A stretch of 24,905 bases of DNA, from positions 1 through 24,905 of IMG/VR virus record IMGVR_UViG_3300009108_000048. One strand, 5' to 3'. The stretch is from a virus. Numbering within the stretch: the first letter of the stretch is position 1; every line of letters starts with the position of its first letter. Shown in pieces: positions 7,601 to 15,147 of the stretch. The notes under the pieces are model-generated. The model made no database searches. It saw only the letters and a program-made list of their open reading frames with translations, and had not been told where the DNA came from. The position numbers and the translations under genes are program-made.

Positions 7601-7798
7601 CACTCTGGTGATGAGTGGGCATTCGGAGAAAGTGGTAATGAACTTGTAACTCCTATGTCTGATTTAGAAGGAGGTAAACCAATTAATGTATTGAATATTC
7701 ATATAGGAAATATAACAAAAGAAGCAGATTACTTGAAATTAAAACCATTAATTCAGAGATGGATGTTAGAAGCTAGTAGTAGAAGAGGAAGTGTATAA
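4676..7798 (+). CDS. Tail tape measure protein (1040 aa)
   Basis: The longest gene in the window, located after the chaperone. It sets tail length; at about 1.5 angstrom per helical residue, 1040 aa would suggest a tail near 150 nm. The N-terminal 75 residues are heptad-like coiled coil (TSVGKLETRLNKLNSTITKL...), followed by Lys/Gln-rich helices. A hydrophobic region at about residues 220-300 (GLLGATALASIGGLIAKVIQ; TLILRPIGDFFGAFFRPLFI) and another near 400-430 are the membrane-active helices usual in tape measures. Residues of about 855-960 are an extended Gly/Ser-rich linker. The C-terminus 'INVLNIHIGNITKEADYLKL' with IQRWMLEA matches tape measure C-termini. I start it at 4676 because the TATA box at 4642 gives leaderless spacing; the open frame reaches back to 4562 without support. 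It overlaps the next gene by taATG. Confidence 0.8.
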   Translation: METQGDFTIKFDKAGLKAIKNISTSVGKLETRLNKLNSTITKLNQTQVMYGKAIQNLLKQQLKVQQKMAGGIGVMASNAKLQTGLIKQLMAAGKKGAGGAGAQKQQTRMEKILEQLRKYLEQFWNKLPSQLQSILKKMHKGLMDGLKNVWSKLSNSQKQVLQRAAGKMASMAVNTLKGAQRIVSRGISVANKGNKLGQKIGAGISKIWSKTGGKLASVSDKMPGMAKGLLGATALASIGGLIAKVIQASPLLKAMMQIMNTAFTLILRPIGDFFGAFFRPLFIYFLKEVAIPFFKAGKGWMKEGEKWGKVALGFFIDPVMAIYSGAMKAISQGWGALKGLFGFEATPAWVDPATGLAAAGGPLEEVELFQSDPAAWLRQKHGIEDKTTGTGGQPKPEETIWDKMWGGIGGIGGGLLGLLAGIFGQIDWDGIWATLTGGFDQVYQALQNGYDWLVNGLDGVSRGLQLGGEWLSRSFSSIATGLSSSLTNLSNWLSRAGLQLQQSVLALSQNLLAALLGVFDGFRTIGDQLGQALGSVSAGIQGAGTIIWDGLSSVGETIWNGITGLGQTITTGLGGLGTEFKIGEIDIGGALGNLGKMLEDAGINIMAAVNIATGGLLGDLDTSSKRPTRTFSGNDAVQTGPGTYTLGGQTHYGNAADLAGKTVTVSQPATYDKANLRTLGDPTGQKFEGPTGAMMDIYKTVGGEKVKIDPTSPEGIRIQQGYQRQLENQAANEAQTAQFTKVKNMDSEQAKAYVLAGGGEKGIKAAEYTKQHGLNLSTYEGLAALGATGVDHSMITQAESVVGQRNMMAAASQAMSANTSSAAGYGGGSISASVGQSLGHGGSWGMTGGGTTTSIGGGMNSVSGSSPSGNTGVGGGAGAARSSRGGSSGGGSSSGSSSGGSSSGGSSSGGGGAGGGSGASGSRGSRGGSKSGASGKGGSSGGSGSKGGAGRSRSSRGKGKQFGGIIDEPILGIGLHSGDEWAFGESGNELVTPMSDLEGGKPINVLNIHIGNITKEADYLKLKPLIQRWMLEASSRRGSV
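7361..7405 (+). repeat. Three tandem 15-bp repeats in the Gly/Ser linker of the tape measure gene
   Basis: Units at 7361-7375, 7376-7390 and 7391-7405 read agytcttctggtgga (second and third identical, first with one change) and encode SSSGG. They are the most regular part of a roughly 100-residue Gly/Ser region and look like slippage-expanded linker DNA. Confidence 0.75.
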
Positions 7799-8388
7799 TG
7801 GTATATAAAATAATAATAAGATTAAAGGATAAGTTTGGAAATGTAAAAGTTTCATATGATGCTAGAAATTTGGGTGGTTTTGATTGTCAAATAAATATGC
7901 CTATAAGTACATTTGGTTTACCAGAAGATTATATGGAGGCAGCAATTATCACAAAGGCAGAAGGAAATCAAGGAAAAGTTGTATTTAGTTGGATTATAAA
8001 AGACGAGACAACAACACCATTTACTGCTATGGCTTCTTGGAATACTCTTTGGCCATCTGATACAACCCCACCACATACTTTAACATCTAACACAGGAACA
8101 TTTTATTCAAGAAAGATTAGAAACAACGCAGGAAACAGTTATCAATCATTCGATTTAAAAACAGCCGATGGACAAATGATAGCATTGGCAGAATTGTTTG
8201 AAAAGAAAGGATTCACTGGAGAAGAAAGACATGAATTCTTATTAAGAAATGAAACAGATAGTTATGACATATTCAATGAAGCAGGATTAATACAAAGATT
8301 ATCATTCCAAAAATCAGGAAGTGATCCAGTCACATGGAATGCTTCAGTGGAATTCCAGATAGGAGACGTTGTAGATTCAACTGAATAG
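7798..8388 (+). CDS. Putative distal tail/minor tail protein (196 aa)
   Basis: Directly follows the tape measure gene with a taATG overlap, the position of distal tail (Dit) or related baseplate ring proteins. Predicted strands include 'KIIIRLKDKFGNVKVSYDAR' at the N-terminus and 'DPVTWNASVEFQIGDVV' at the C-terminus. The latter resembles the last strand pair of tail-tube-fold barrels. The middle has 'QMIALAELFEKKGFTGEERH', a helix that could be an insert. No catalytic motif is visible. The assignment as tail tip ring protein is from gene order plus the barrel-like ends; the exact family is not recognised. Confidence 0.45.
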   Translation: MVYKIIIRLKDKFGNVKVSYDARNLGGFDCQINMPISTFGLPEDYMEAAIITKAEGNQGKVVFSWIIKDETTTPFTAMASWNTLWPSDTTPPHTLTSNTGTFYSRKIRNNAGNSYQSFDLKTADGQMIALAELFEKKGFTGEERHEFLLRNETDSYDIFNEAGLIQRLSFQKSGSDPVTWNASVEFQIGDVVDSTE

Positions 8389-8390
8389 TT

Positions 8391-10529
8391 ATGGCCATAG
8401 TAAAACTGTTTGTTGAAGGTGTTGAAAAAAATCTTCATGAAGTAGAGTTAACAAAAGAGGGAGAAAGAGCTATAGATCAAATAAGCTTAAAAGTTCCTAA
8501 AGCTGTTTCTGTGTCAGTAAACCAGGAAATAAAATACTTACAAGATATGGTAGATATAACAAAATTAATAACAGTATATAATTTTCAGGGAAACGCAGAA
8601 GATGAAAGTGGATATGAACATAATGGTACGGCTTCAAATTTAACATATGGTTCTGATTCTTGGGGTGGAAAATCTGGAATATTTAACGGTACAAGCAGTA
8701 ATATAGTAGTAACACATAACTCACGGTTTGATTTTTCAAGTGACTTTTCTATATTTGTTTGGGCCAAATGGACTTCAACAACATCTGGAATGTATATCTT
8801 ATCCAAAAGAATAGAAGGTGATGTATTCCAAGACAACGTATATCAAAATAATGTTTTCTCTGCATCAACAGATGGTGGAATAGGAATACAAGCTAATGCT
8901 GCAACTGCTGGTGATGTTAGAATATCTGTTGGTGGATCTGTAATAACAAGTTCATCTGCTGGTTTTAATGATGGTGAATGGCATTTAATAAACGTATCAA
9001 GAAATAGTAGTAATTTAGTTACATTATCAATAGATGGTGTTTCAAAAGGAACAGCAACTGTAGCAACAGATATAACAACCACCACAAATCTATACATAGG
9101 AAGTGATTTCTATGGTGGTTATTTTAACGGAGAGATATCAAGGGTTAGATTATACAGTGGAAAACTTACAGCAAATCAAGAAGATACAATTTATGTAAAA
9201 AGAAATCCTAGGTCTGTTATAAAATTTGGTGGTAAAATAACAAAAATAGACTCTGAATTAACTGTAAGGAATATAATTGCACAAAGTTTTGGTAAAATAC
9301 TTGCAGAAACTGAGATAAATGGAACAGTATTTACTAACAGATCACCAGAATATATAGTTGAAAGTCTAGTAGAAGATAAAACAGATTTAACATTCAGTAC
9401 AAGTAGTGGTGTTTCTGGTATAACATTAGCTCAGTATACAGCAGATGGAAAGTTAATAGACATCATTAAAGATTTGGCAGCATTAACTAACAGAATTTTT
9501 TATACTACTGGTTCAAAACTATTAGTTTTTGATAGTATTAGTTTTAATGATCTAGATTTATTATTAGAACATGGAACAAATATAGCAGTAAAGGATGATG
9601 GTTTTGACGACACTGAAATAGTGAATGATTTAACTGTGTTAGGACAGAACTTGAGATATAACACAACACAAACATTCTCTGGAAACAACTCAAACACAGT
9701 ATTCACATTAGATAACCATCCAGTTACAGTATATGTATCTGTTGGAGGAACAGAAAAATTACCCGAAATAGATTATGAATTTGACACAATGGCCAGAACA
9801 ATAACATTTACTACAGCACCAGCAACAGCATCAAATAATATTATTGTTGAATACATATACGAAAGACCTCTGTACATAAGGGGAGTAAAAGAAACTAGTA
9901 TAACAGAATATGGAAGACATGCAAAGAAACTAACATTACCATGGATAAGCACAAGAGAAGACGGTGTTCGTTTTGTCCAATCATATCTTAACAGATATAA
10001 AGATATTAGTAGAAAGATTAAACTTACAAGTGGAAGAGTTTATAACAGCCTACAAGAAAACGATATAATTCATATAAAAAATTCTTTAAAATCAATTGAT
10101 GGTGACTTTGTGATTAAAAGTATAAAATGGAATTACCCAAAACTCACAACAGAATTAGAAGTAGGTGAATATTATTTCGATTTCTTCGAGTATGATAAGG
10201 AGATAGTGGCTAAAATTCATGACCTTGAATCTTCTATTACTAGGGTAAAGGATGTGAGGGAATATGAATCCCCAGAAGAAGCTCTAGCATTAGTAGAAAA
10301 TCTATTAATAAAAATAGAGAATTTTCAACTCTCGCAAAGTTTAAGTATGTCTGACGATACAAATATATATGACAAGCCTTATAACACCTACAGTAGTGGA
10401 AGCGTCACAACCACGTTCCAGCCTAATTTGTTTCAAACTAATGTGTTCAGAACAGCACCATTTATTAATCCACCCACATCAGCAACTTACGGATCTAGAG
10501 TGTCAGGGAGTGTGTATGTAAGTGGGTAA
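8391..10529 (+). CDS. Baseplate hub/tail tip protein with inserted LamG-like domain (712 aa)
   Basis: Residues 1-55 and about 271-630 form a gp27/gp44-type hub. It includes 'RSVIKFGGKITKIDSELT', 'IIAQSFGKILAETEI', 'TADGKLIDIIKDLAALTNRI', 'TSITEYGRHAKKLTLPWIST' and 'DGVRFVQSYLNRYKDIS', the order seen in late-control-D/hub proteins. Between residues about 61 and 270 lies a LamG/concanavalin-like domain: 'YNFQGNAEDESGYEHNGTAS', 'SSDFSIFVWAKWTS', 'GEWHLINVSRNSSNLVTLSI'-DG and a closing 'FNGEISRVRLYSGKLTANQE'. The insert falls where a hub normally has only a loop before 'fgGkI'. The C-terminus has a helical region with 'SPEEALALVENLLIKIENFQ' and an 'FQPNLFQTNVF' motif like that of the repeat fibre. 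It starts 2 nt after the previous stop and overlaps the next gene. Confidence 0.65.
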   Translation: MAIVKLFVEGVEKNLHEVELTKEGERAIDQISLKVPKAVSVSVNQEIKYLQDMVDITKLITVYNFQGNAEDESGYEHNGTASNLTYGSDSWGGKSGIFNGTSSNIVVTHNSRFDFSSDFSIFVWAKWTSTTSGMYILSKRIEGDVFQDNVYQNNVFSASTDGGIGIQANAATAGDVRISVGGSVITSSSAGFNDGEWHLINVSRNSSNLVTLSIDGVSKGTATVATDITTTTNLYIGSDFYGGYFNGEISRVRLYSGKLTANQEDTIYVKRNPRSVIKFGGKITKIDSELTVRNIIAQSFGKILAETEINGTVFTNRSPEYIVESLVEDKTDLTFSTSSGVSGITLAQYTADGKLIDIIKDLAALTNRIFYTTGSKLLVFDSISFNDLDLLLEHGTNIAVKDDGFDDTEIVNDLTVLGQNLRYNTTQTFSGNNSNTVFTLDNHPVTVYVSVGGTEKLPEIDYEFDTMARTITFTTAPATASNNIIVEYIYERPLYIRGVKETSITEYGRHAKKLTLPWISTREDGVRFVQSYLNRYKDISRKIKLTSGRVYNSLQENDIIHIKNSLKSIDGDFVIKSIKWNYPKLTTELEVGEYYFDFFEYDKEIVAKIHDLESSITRVKDVREYESPEEALALVENLLIKIENFQLSQSLSMSDDTNIYDKPYNTYSSGSVTTTFQPNLFQTNVFRTAPFINPPTSATYGSRVSGSVYVSG

Positions 10530-10983
10530 TCAAGTAGTACCTTTAAATGGTCATTTAAGGATAAGAGCATGGGAAAAACAGGCAGATGGAACTGAGAAAT
10601 TAGTTAAGAATGATCTCATAAAAAACCTAATAGTAGACGTAGGTAAAGATTCTATATTAAAAAGACTTTATAACGCATCAGGTGGTGGATATATTACCAC
10701 AATAGGGGTAGGAGATTCAGCAACGGCAGCAGCAGTTGGACAGACAGATTTACAGGCTTCATCTAATAAAACGTTTAAAACTGTAGCAGGTAGTGGATTT
10801 GTTTATACTAGACCAACATTGTTTATTAGTGTCGACTATGGTTATTCAGAGGCTAATTATACATGGAATGAAATTGGATTAAAGGATAACAACAGTGTTT
10901 TATTAGCCAGACAAGTTGATTCATCTCCATTAGTCAAAACATCAACGAAGAGGGCTATTGTGGAGTGGCAATTAACTCTATGA
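10522..10983 (+). CDS. Tail fibre/baseplate attachment protein (153 aa), GTG start
   Basis: It reads GTG GGT AAT CAA and overlaps the end of the hub gene by 8 nt. The ATG just upstream is followed at once by TAA, so GTG is the only reasonable start. The sequence has 'KNDLIKNLIVDVGKDSILKR', then 'ITTIGVGDSATAAAVGQTDL', 'NYTWNEIGLKDNNSVLLARQ' and 'TSTKRAIVEWQLTL'. The pattern 'N.i...g...i...l.......i..iavG.g.t.pa..dt.L' plus 'E.Gl......l.ar.......k.....l.v.w.l.' is common to tail-associated proteins of many phages, often at the base of fibres. Function is inferred as a baseplate or fibre-anchoring protein. Its stop overlaps the next ATG (ATGA). Confidence 0.5.
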   Translation: MGNQVVPLNGHLRIRAWEKQADGTEKLVKNDLIKNLIVDVGKDSILKRLYNASGGGYITTIGVGDSATAAAVGQTDLQASSNKTFKTVAGSGFVYTRPTLFISVDYGYSEANYTWNEIGLKDNNSVLLARQVDSSPLVKTSTKRAIVEWQLTL

Positions 10984-11915
10984 CAAGAATACTTATACCA
11001 AGATCTGACTCTCAATCTGCAAAGATTATCGAGCCATCTGATTTTGAGAAATACTTTAGTTCAGATATTGTAAGAGATTACAGAAAATCAGGTTTTGTAA
11101 TAACAGCAGGATCAGGACTTGCAGTTAATGTGGCTGTTGGTACTGCTAGGTTAAAAGGATTATATGTTGAATCTGATGCTACAGAAAGTGTGGGAAGTTT
11201 GACAGCAAACAACACTAATTATATTTACATAACTTTTGCCAGAGATTCAAATGGAGAGGCAGAATCATGGAGTTTCACAAAAAACACAACTGGATCAACA
11301 CCAGCAGATTCATTCTATATAGGTCGGGTAGTTTGTGGGGCCAGCACAGTAACAAGTGTAAACCAAACAGATGTAACCGATTCAGCACTAGTAATAAACA
11401 CAGGAGAAAGCTCAGTAGTAGCACCAAAGACAGTAACAATAGGAGATTACACAACCCCAACAGCAGTAACAGCTTCGAGTGCAGCAAGTGGTTTTGCTTC
11501 TGCTAATGCAAAAGATGGTAATACCAGCACAGTTTGGAAAACCAACTCTGAAACTAATCCATTCATATATGCAGATATGGGATCTGCAGCAAATCTATGT
11601 GCTTTGGCTTGGTATCATAATTCAGCAACAACTGAAACAAGTATAAAGATACAATCTTCAACAGATGCCTCAAACTGGACAGATGAAAGAACAATATTAA
11701 CCTCAAACCTAGTGGCTGATGTATATAATTATATTAGGTTTAACGCAGTAAATGCAAGATATTTAAGAATATATGGAAGTAGTGGTTCTTCTTTGGTCTT
11801 AGCCAGTGCAGAAATTAAGGTTTCAAAGAAAACAGATACTGAACTTGCCACCATTCATGGGCATTTATCCATTAGTAATTCAGACACAGGAATAGAGTTA
11901 GATGGTACAGCATAG
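10980..11915 (+). CDS. Baseplate/fibre protein with C-terminal F5/8C (discoidin-like) domain (311 aa)
   Basis: I choose the ATG at 10980 (ATGA overlap with the upstream stop) over the in-frame GTG at 10965. The N-terminal part has 'SGFVITAGSGLAVNVAVGTA' and 'NTNYIYITFARDSNGEAESW', a fold common in fibre-base proteins. From about residue 150, a galactose-binding-like F5/8C domain is visible: 'ASANAKDGNTSTVWKTNSET', 'FIYADMGSAANLCALAWYHN', 'IKIQSSTDASNWTDERTIL' and 'YNYIRFNAVNARYLRIYGSS'. The '(A).DGn..T.W' and 'aRYlRi' elements are characteristic. Such domains bind carbohydrate or lipid, so this may be a receptor-binding component. It is the last gene before a new promoter. Confidence 0.65.
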   Translation: MTRILIPRSDSQSAKIIEPSDFEKYFSSDIVRDYRKSGFVITAGSGLAVNVAVGTARLKGLYVESDATESVGSLTANNTNYIYITFARDSNGEAESWSFTKNTTGSTPADSFYIGRVVCGASTVTSVNQTDVTDSALVINTGESSVVAPKTVTIGDYTTPTAVTASSAASGFASANAKDGNTSTVWKTNSETNPFIYADMGSAANLCALAWYHNSATTETSIKIQSSTDASNWTDERTILTSNLVADVYNYIRFNAVNARYLRIYGSSGSSLVLASAEIKVSKKTDTELATIHGHLSISNSDTGIELDGTA

Positions 11916-11919
11916 AGAA

Positions 11920-11930
11920 ATCTTTATAAG
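11920..11930 (+). promoter_or_regulatory. TATA-box promoter (atctttataag) for the ~10-kb fibre operon
   Basis: Third copy of the 12-mer aatctttataag, centred about 30 nt before the ATG at 11955. No other convincing TATA box followed by a start codon at the right spacing was noticed until 21621, so this promoter may drive all genes from 11955 to 21617. An upstream ATG at 11938 opens only a five-codon frame. Confidence 0.6.
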
Positions 11931-11954
11931 TAAAGTCATGGAAATGATATTATA

Positions 11955-12506
11955 ATGATGACACTACACGAAAGTAAAAAGCCTGTTGGAAATCAAATTA
12001 ACCCCGATTTGAATGTATGCATCGTAAAAGAGAATACAACAACAGGACAAAAAACTTGGCTTTATACTCATAACATTGTAACAAACGATGGAGATTTATA
12101 CTATGCACAGCAAGCTGTAGAGGGTACACCAACAAGCGATTTCGGTGGTTCTAACGGCAGAATGGAATTAAGAACAGGATCAGCAACACCAGCAAAAGGT
12201 CATGTTTATTCAGATGTAACTACACCTATAACAGCTTCAAGAAAGGCTATAGATTCTAACTATCCAAAAACTGCTGATGATGATTCAGATAATACAGGTT
12301 CAGGAACAGATATTGCAACTTGGAGAACAAGTTGGACAACTGGTGATTTTAACTCTAATGCTATCATAGGTGGATGTATTCATGTTGGTGGAGCAAGTCC
12401 AGCAAGTGGAACAAAACTACTAACTCACTTTAGTATTACAAGTTTCAACAAGACAGCAAGTGATACTCTAAAAATATTCGTTAATCATACTTTTAACGGA
12501 GTATAG
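11955..12506 (+). CDS. Putative fibre/virion structural protein (183 aa)
   Basis: First gene of the fibre operon. It contains 'QKTWLYTHNIVTNDGDLYYA', a segment rich in Thr/Ser/Gly/Asp ('GRMELRTGSATPAKGHVY'), 'GCIHVGGASPASGTKLLTHF' and a C-terminal 'KTASDTLKIFVNHTFNGV'. The 'iVtn.Gd.yya......' opening followed by a strand-rich Thr/Ser region and 'dtl.i.y.i.f' ending resembles phage virion proteins of the fibre/baseplate region, but I cannot name a family. A second ATG follows the first directly (MM); the first has the better spacing to the TATA box. The next, very short gene begins 5 nt after the stop. Confidence 0.45.
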   Translation: MMTLHESKKPVGNQINPDLNVCIVKENTTTGQKTWLYTHNIVTNDGDLYYAQQAVEGTPTSDFGGSNGRMELRTGSATPAKGHVYSDVTTPITASRKAIDSNYPKTADDDSDNTGSGTDIATWRTSWTTGDFNSNAIIGGCIHVGGASPASGTKLLTHFSITSFNKTASDTLKIFVNHTFNGV

Positions 12507-12510
12507 TCCT

Positions 12511-12633
12511 ATGGCTAAATGCCTATCTATGAAAGGTTTATTTAAATTATTGGAAAAGATTAATAACACCCCACAAGAGGGTTTGAATGACAAGGTAAGA
12601 ATGAGTGAAAACGTGGTGGTAAAGATTGGCTAG
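12511..12633 (+). CDS. Small hypothetical protein (40 aa)
   Basis: An ATG frame of 40 codons fills the space between two fibre genes. The product begins 'AKCLSMKGLFKLLEKINNTP' and has a probable amphipathic helix (GLFKLLEKI) and a basic C-terminus. cggag (about 12 nt upstream of the ATG) is a weak ribosome-site candidate. The stop at 12631-12633 overlaps the TTG start of the following gene, which would couple their translation. It could be a genuine micro-protein or mainly a translational leader for the TTG-started gene. No family is recognised. Confidence 0.4.
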   Translation: MAKCLSMKGLFKLLEKINNTPQEGLNDKVRMSENVVVKIG

Positions 12634-13705
12634 AAAAGCAATTTACAAACACGCAACACAAGTTAATGCTAGTAGTTATCCAGATGACGGTACAAGCCCA
12701 GTTGGAACAACAGAATGGAATGAAGATCCAGCACCACAGGGAATGTATGGTAACACACCAACAACAGCAACAATTACAATAGCAAGTGGTGTGGCCACAG
12801 TAACAGATTCAGTTACAGTGGTAACATCAGAATCAAGCACATCAGATACTTTAGATAAACTAGCAATAACAAATACAAATGAATATGATATAATTTACTT
12901 GTTTGCTAACACAGGACATACAATAACATTAACACATACTGCAAGTCCTTCAGCAGATGGTCATGTATTCACTGTAAGTGGAGCAAATGAAACATTGTCA
13001 TCAACAAAACCAACAATCCTAATGAGAAAGGGAACATATTGGTATGGATATGGTGGTGGTTCTACAACTCCAACAGATATTACAGTAGCAGATGAATCAT
13101 CAGATACAACTTGTTTTCCATTATTTGTAACAGCAGCAACAGGTGACTTAGCACCAAAATCAGGAAGTAACTTAGCATTTAACTCAAGTTCAGGCGTATT
13201 AACAGCAACAGGATTTGCAGGAGCATTGACTGGTAATGTGACAGGAAATGTAAGTGGAAGTTCAGGAAGTTGTACAGGTAATGCAGCAACAGTAACCACA
13301 AACGCAAACCTAACAGGAGATGTAACATCCAGTGGAAATGCAACTACTATTGCAAACAACGCAGTAACACTAGCAAAAATGGCTGGTGGTACAGATGGTG
13401 AATTAATCACATATGATGCAAATGGAGATCCAGCAGCAGTAGCAGTTGGATCATCAGGTCACGTACTTACAAGTAATGGAGCAGGAGCAGCACCAACTTT
13501 TCAGGCAGCAGCAGGTGGTGGTGCAACTATAGTACACGCATTTTCAAATACTACCACAACAAACTATGCTGGAACAGCTAGTTCATTCAGTACAGTTGGA
13601 TCAGGAGATAGAGATATTTACATTAAAAAGATAGATACCAACAACGAGGGTGTCTTTACTAAAATCTGGAAAAACGGTTCGGCAGTAGAAGTCCAGATAG
13701 CGTGA
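12626..13705 (+). CDS. Low-complexity tail fibre protein (359 aa), TTG start
   Basis: The opening 'ARKAIYKHATQVNASSYPDD' then 'GTSPVGTTEWNEDPAPQGMY' is a recurring phage fibre N-terminus, so the TTG at 12626 is preferred although the next Met is near residue 40. The central part has 'NTGHTITLTHTASPSADGHV', and residues of about 200-300 carry 'GNVTGNVSGSSGSCTGNAAT', 'NLTGDVTSSGNATTIANNAV' and 'VGSSGHVLTSNGAGAAPTFQ', the classical G-N-V/T repetitive shaft and tip-preceding sequence of fibres. No enzymatic motif is visible. It probably forms a trimeric fibre shaft. It starts inside the end of the 40-aa gene and is followed 8 nt later by the first jelly-roll paralogue. Confidence 0.65.
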   Translation: MARKAIYKHATQVNASSYPDDGTSPVGTTEWNEDPAPQGMYGNTPTTATITIASGVATVTDSVTVVTSESSTSDTLDKLAITNTNEYDIIYLFANTGHTITLTHTASPSADGHVFTVSGANETLSSTKPTILMRKGTYWYGYGGGSTTPTDITVADESSDTTCFPLFVTAATGDLAPKSGSNLAFNSSSGVLTATGFAGALTGNVTGNVSGSSGSCTGNAATVTTNANLTGDVTSSGNATTIANNAVTLAKMAGGTDGELITYDANGDPAAVAVGSSGHVLTSNGAGAAPTFQAAAGGGATIVHAFSNTTTTNYAGTASSFSTVGSGDRDIYIKKIDTNNEGVFTKIWKNGSAVEVQIA

Positions 13706-13713
13706 GATAACTC

Positions 13714-15147
13714 ATGGCTATAACTTACAATGCAGGAAATAGGTTAGTTTCGCCGGATTCTTCACTAGTTAATGATACAACAGGTTGGTCAGCAAGTGGA
13801 TCGTATATCACAGTTGATACCACGAACAATGAATTAGATTTTACTTATAGTGGTAGTGCAAATAATTATACAAATTTTGATCTTGGTGTAATCACTTCTG
13901 ATAATTGGGTATTAAGATTCAAATATGAAATAAAAACATATACAGGTATAGATAGTGGATATTTGCAGTGGGCGTTTGGTGTAGTATCGGCTGCAAGTAA
14001 TTCAATATCAGGAGCAGTAGATGGAATACTGCTTGTCAATACAGTTCAATCTTCACTTAATAGATATAGGCTTTATACATTGGATAACACAAAGATTTCA
14101 GGTGGAAGTCCAACGGTTGCCACATTTACTAAAACATCGGCAGTTCAAACACTTTATGTTGAGATAGAAAGAAAGGGTAGTCTAGCAAAGATTAGATTAT
14201 TTACAAATAGTGATTATTCAGGATCAGGAGAGGAAGTAACCTGTTCGTGTGTAGGAGTAGATAGTCTTAGATATATTCAGGGTGCAATATATGACGAGGG
14301 ATCGGCAATGACATACACATCATCAATATCTAATGTTCAATTTTTTGATAGTGAACCACGACTAACAGCAGATGGAACACTTGTTAATGGCACAACATAT
14401 ACAGACTCATATTCAGGTAAAGAACATATATTAAATTATGGTGCTTGGGCAGAAAAAAACCAACCGTCAAGTAACATAGGAGAACTGTTACACGATCATT
14501 CAAGTCTAGGGAAGCAACACCTTTGGTCTTTTTTTAGTGGTAGTGCTAGTGGAACAATAAATGGTGGAACAAATACTGGTATTATTGATGGTTGGTCATT
14601 AACGGATAATGCAAGTGCATCAGGAAGTCATTCTTATGGGTGTGATAATTCTATAGATGGTGGTTTTAAAATAACAACAAGTGTAAATGAAGATGATGCA
14701 ATCACTTTTTCTCCGTCAAACAATCATGCTATAGAGTGGGTTAATTATGATGGTGCTGTGTGGATTGCAGTTGCAAAACAATTTTCAACAACCAGTATTA
14801 AATCTGAATTGGGATTAAAAACTGATACAAGCACAACTACTTCTCGAAGTGTAAATATGTTCTTATGGGATACAGATGCAGGTTATTCAACCATTCGTTT
14901 TGTCTCGTCAAATTATAACCAATCTGGTGATACAACCGACACAGGTGTTTCTTTTGACACTAATTGGCACGTATTCAAGGGTGTTCAAAATGGAACAAAT
15001 TGTAAGGGAAGTATTGATGGTATATTAAGAGCAACAAACACTGGAACACAACCAGACCAAAAACAGAATTTTAACTTTATGATGAAGAATGGAACAAATA
15101 GTGCTAGAAGTATTGCTATAAGATATTGTGAGGTGTATAATACATGA
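13714..15147 (+). CDS. Double jelly-roll (LamG/concanavalin-like) adhesin, array member 1 (477 aa)
   Basis: Two strand-rich domains. Residues of about 1-215 are a distinct domain with 'LVNDTTGWSASGSYITVDTT', 'WVLRFKYEIKTY' and 'TLYVEIERKGSLAKIRLFTN', a concanavalin-like layout. From about residue 265 to the end is the array-type domain: 'LGKQHLWSFFSG', 'SIDGGFKITTSVNEDDAITF', 'GAVWIAVAKQF', 'NWHVFKGVQNGTNCKGSIDG'-ILRATNTGT and a final 'AIRYCEVYNT'. The second domain aligns by eye with the five other proteins of the array. Such lectin-like folds on tail fibres generally bind cell-surface glycans; the ligand is unknown. The gene ends in the 27-nt seam whose ATGA is the start of the next gene. 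Confidence 0.6.
   Translation: MAITYNAGNRLVSPDSSLVNDTTGWSASGSYITVDTTNNELDFTYSGSANNYTNFDLGVITSDNWVLRFKYEIKTYTGIDSGYLQWAFGVVSAASNSISGAVDGILLVNTVQSSLNRYRLYTLDNTKISGGSPTVATFTKTSAVQTLYVEIERKGSLAKIRLFTNSDYSGSGEEVTCSCVGVDSLRYIQGAIYDEGSAMTYTSSISNVQFFDSEPRLTADGTLVNGTTYTDSYSGKEHILNYGAWAEKNQPSSNIGELLHDHSSLGKQHLWSFFSGSASGTINGGTNTGIIDGWSLTDNASASGSHSYGCDNSIDGGFKITTSVNEDDAITFSPSNNHAIEWVNYDGAVWIAVAKQFSTTSIKSELGLKTDTSTTTSRSVNMFLWDTDAGYSTIRFVSSNYNQSGDTTDTGVSFDTNWHVFKGVQNGTNCKGSIDGILRATNTGTQPDQKQNFNFMMKNGTNSARSIAIRYCEVYNT
15121..15147 (+). repeat. Cassette seam 1 (27 nt)
   Basis: agatattgtgaggtgtataa + tacatga: encodes RYCEVYNT and contains the ATG of the next gene overlapping the stop. Compared with the seam at 18179 it differs at one base. 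Confidence 0.7.

Noticed and set aside
11267-11506. Plus-strand 79-aa frame inside the F5/8C gene
   Set aside because: It is fully contained in the better-supported gene in another frame and has no start signal or domain.
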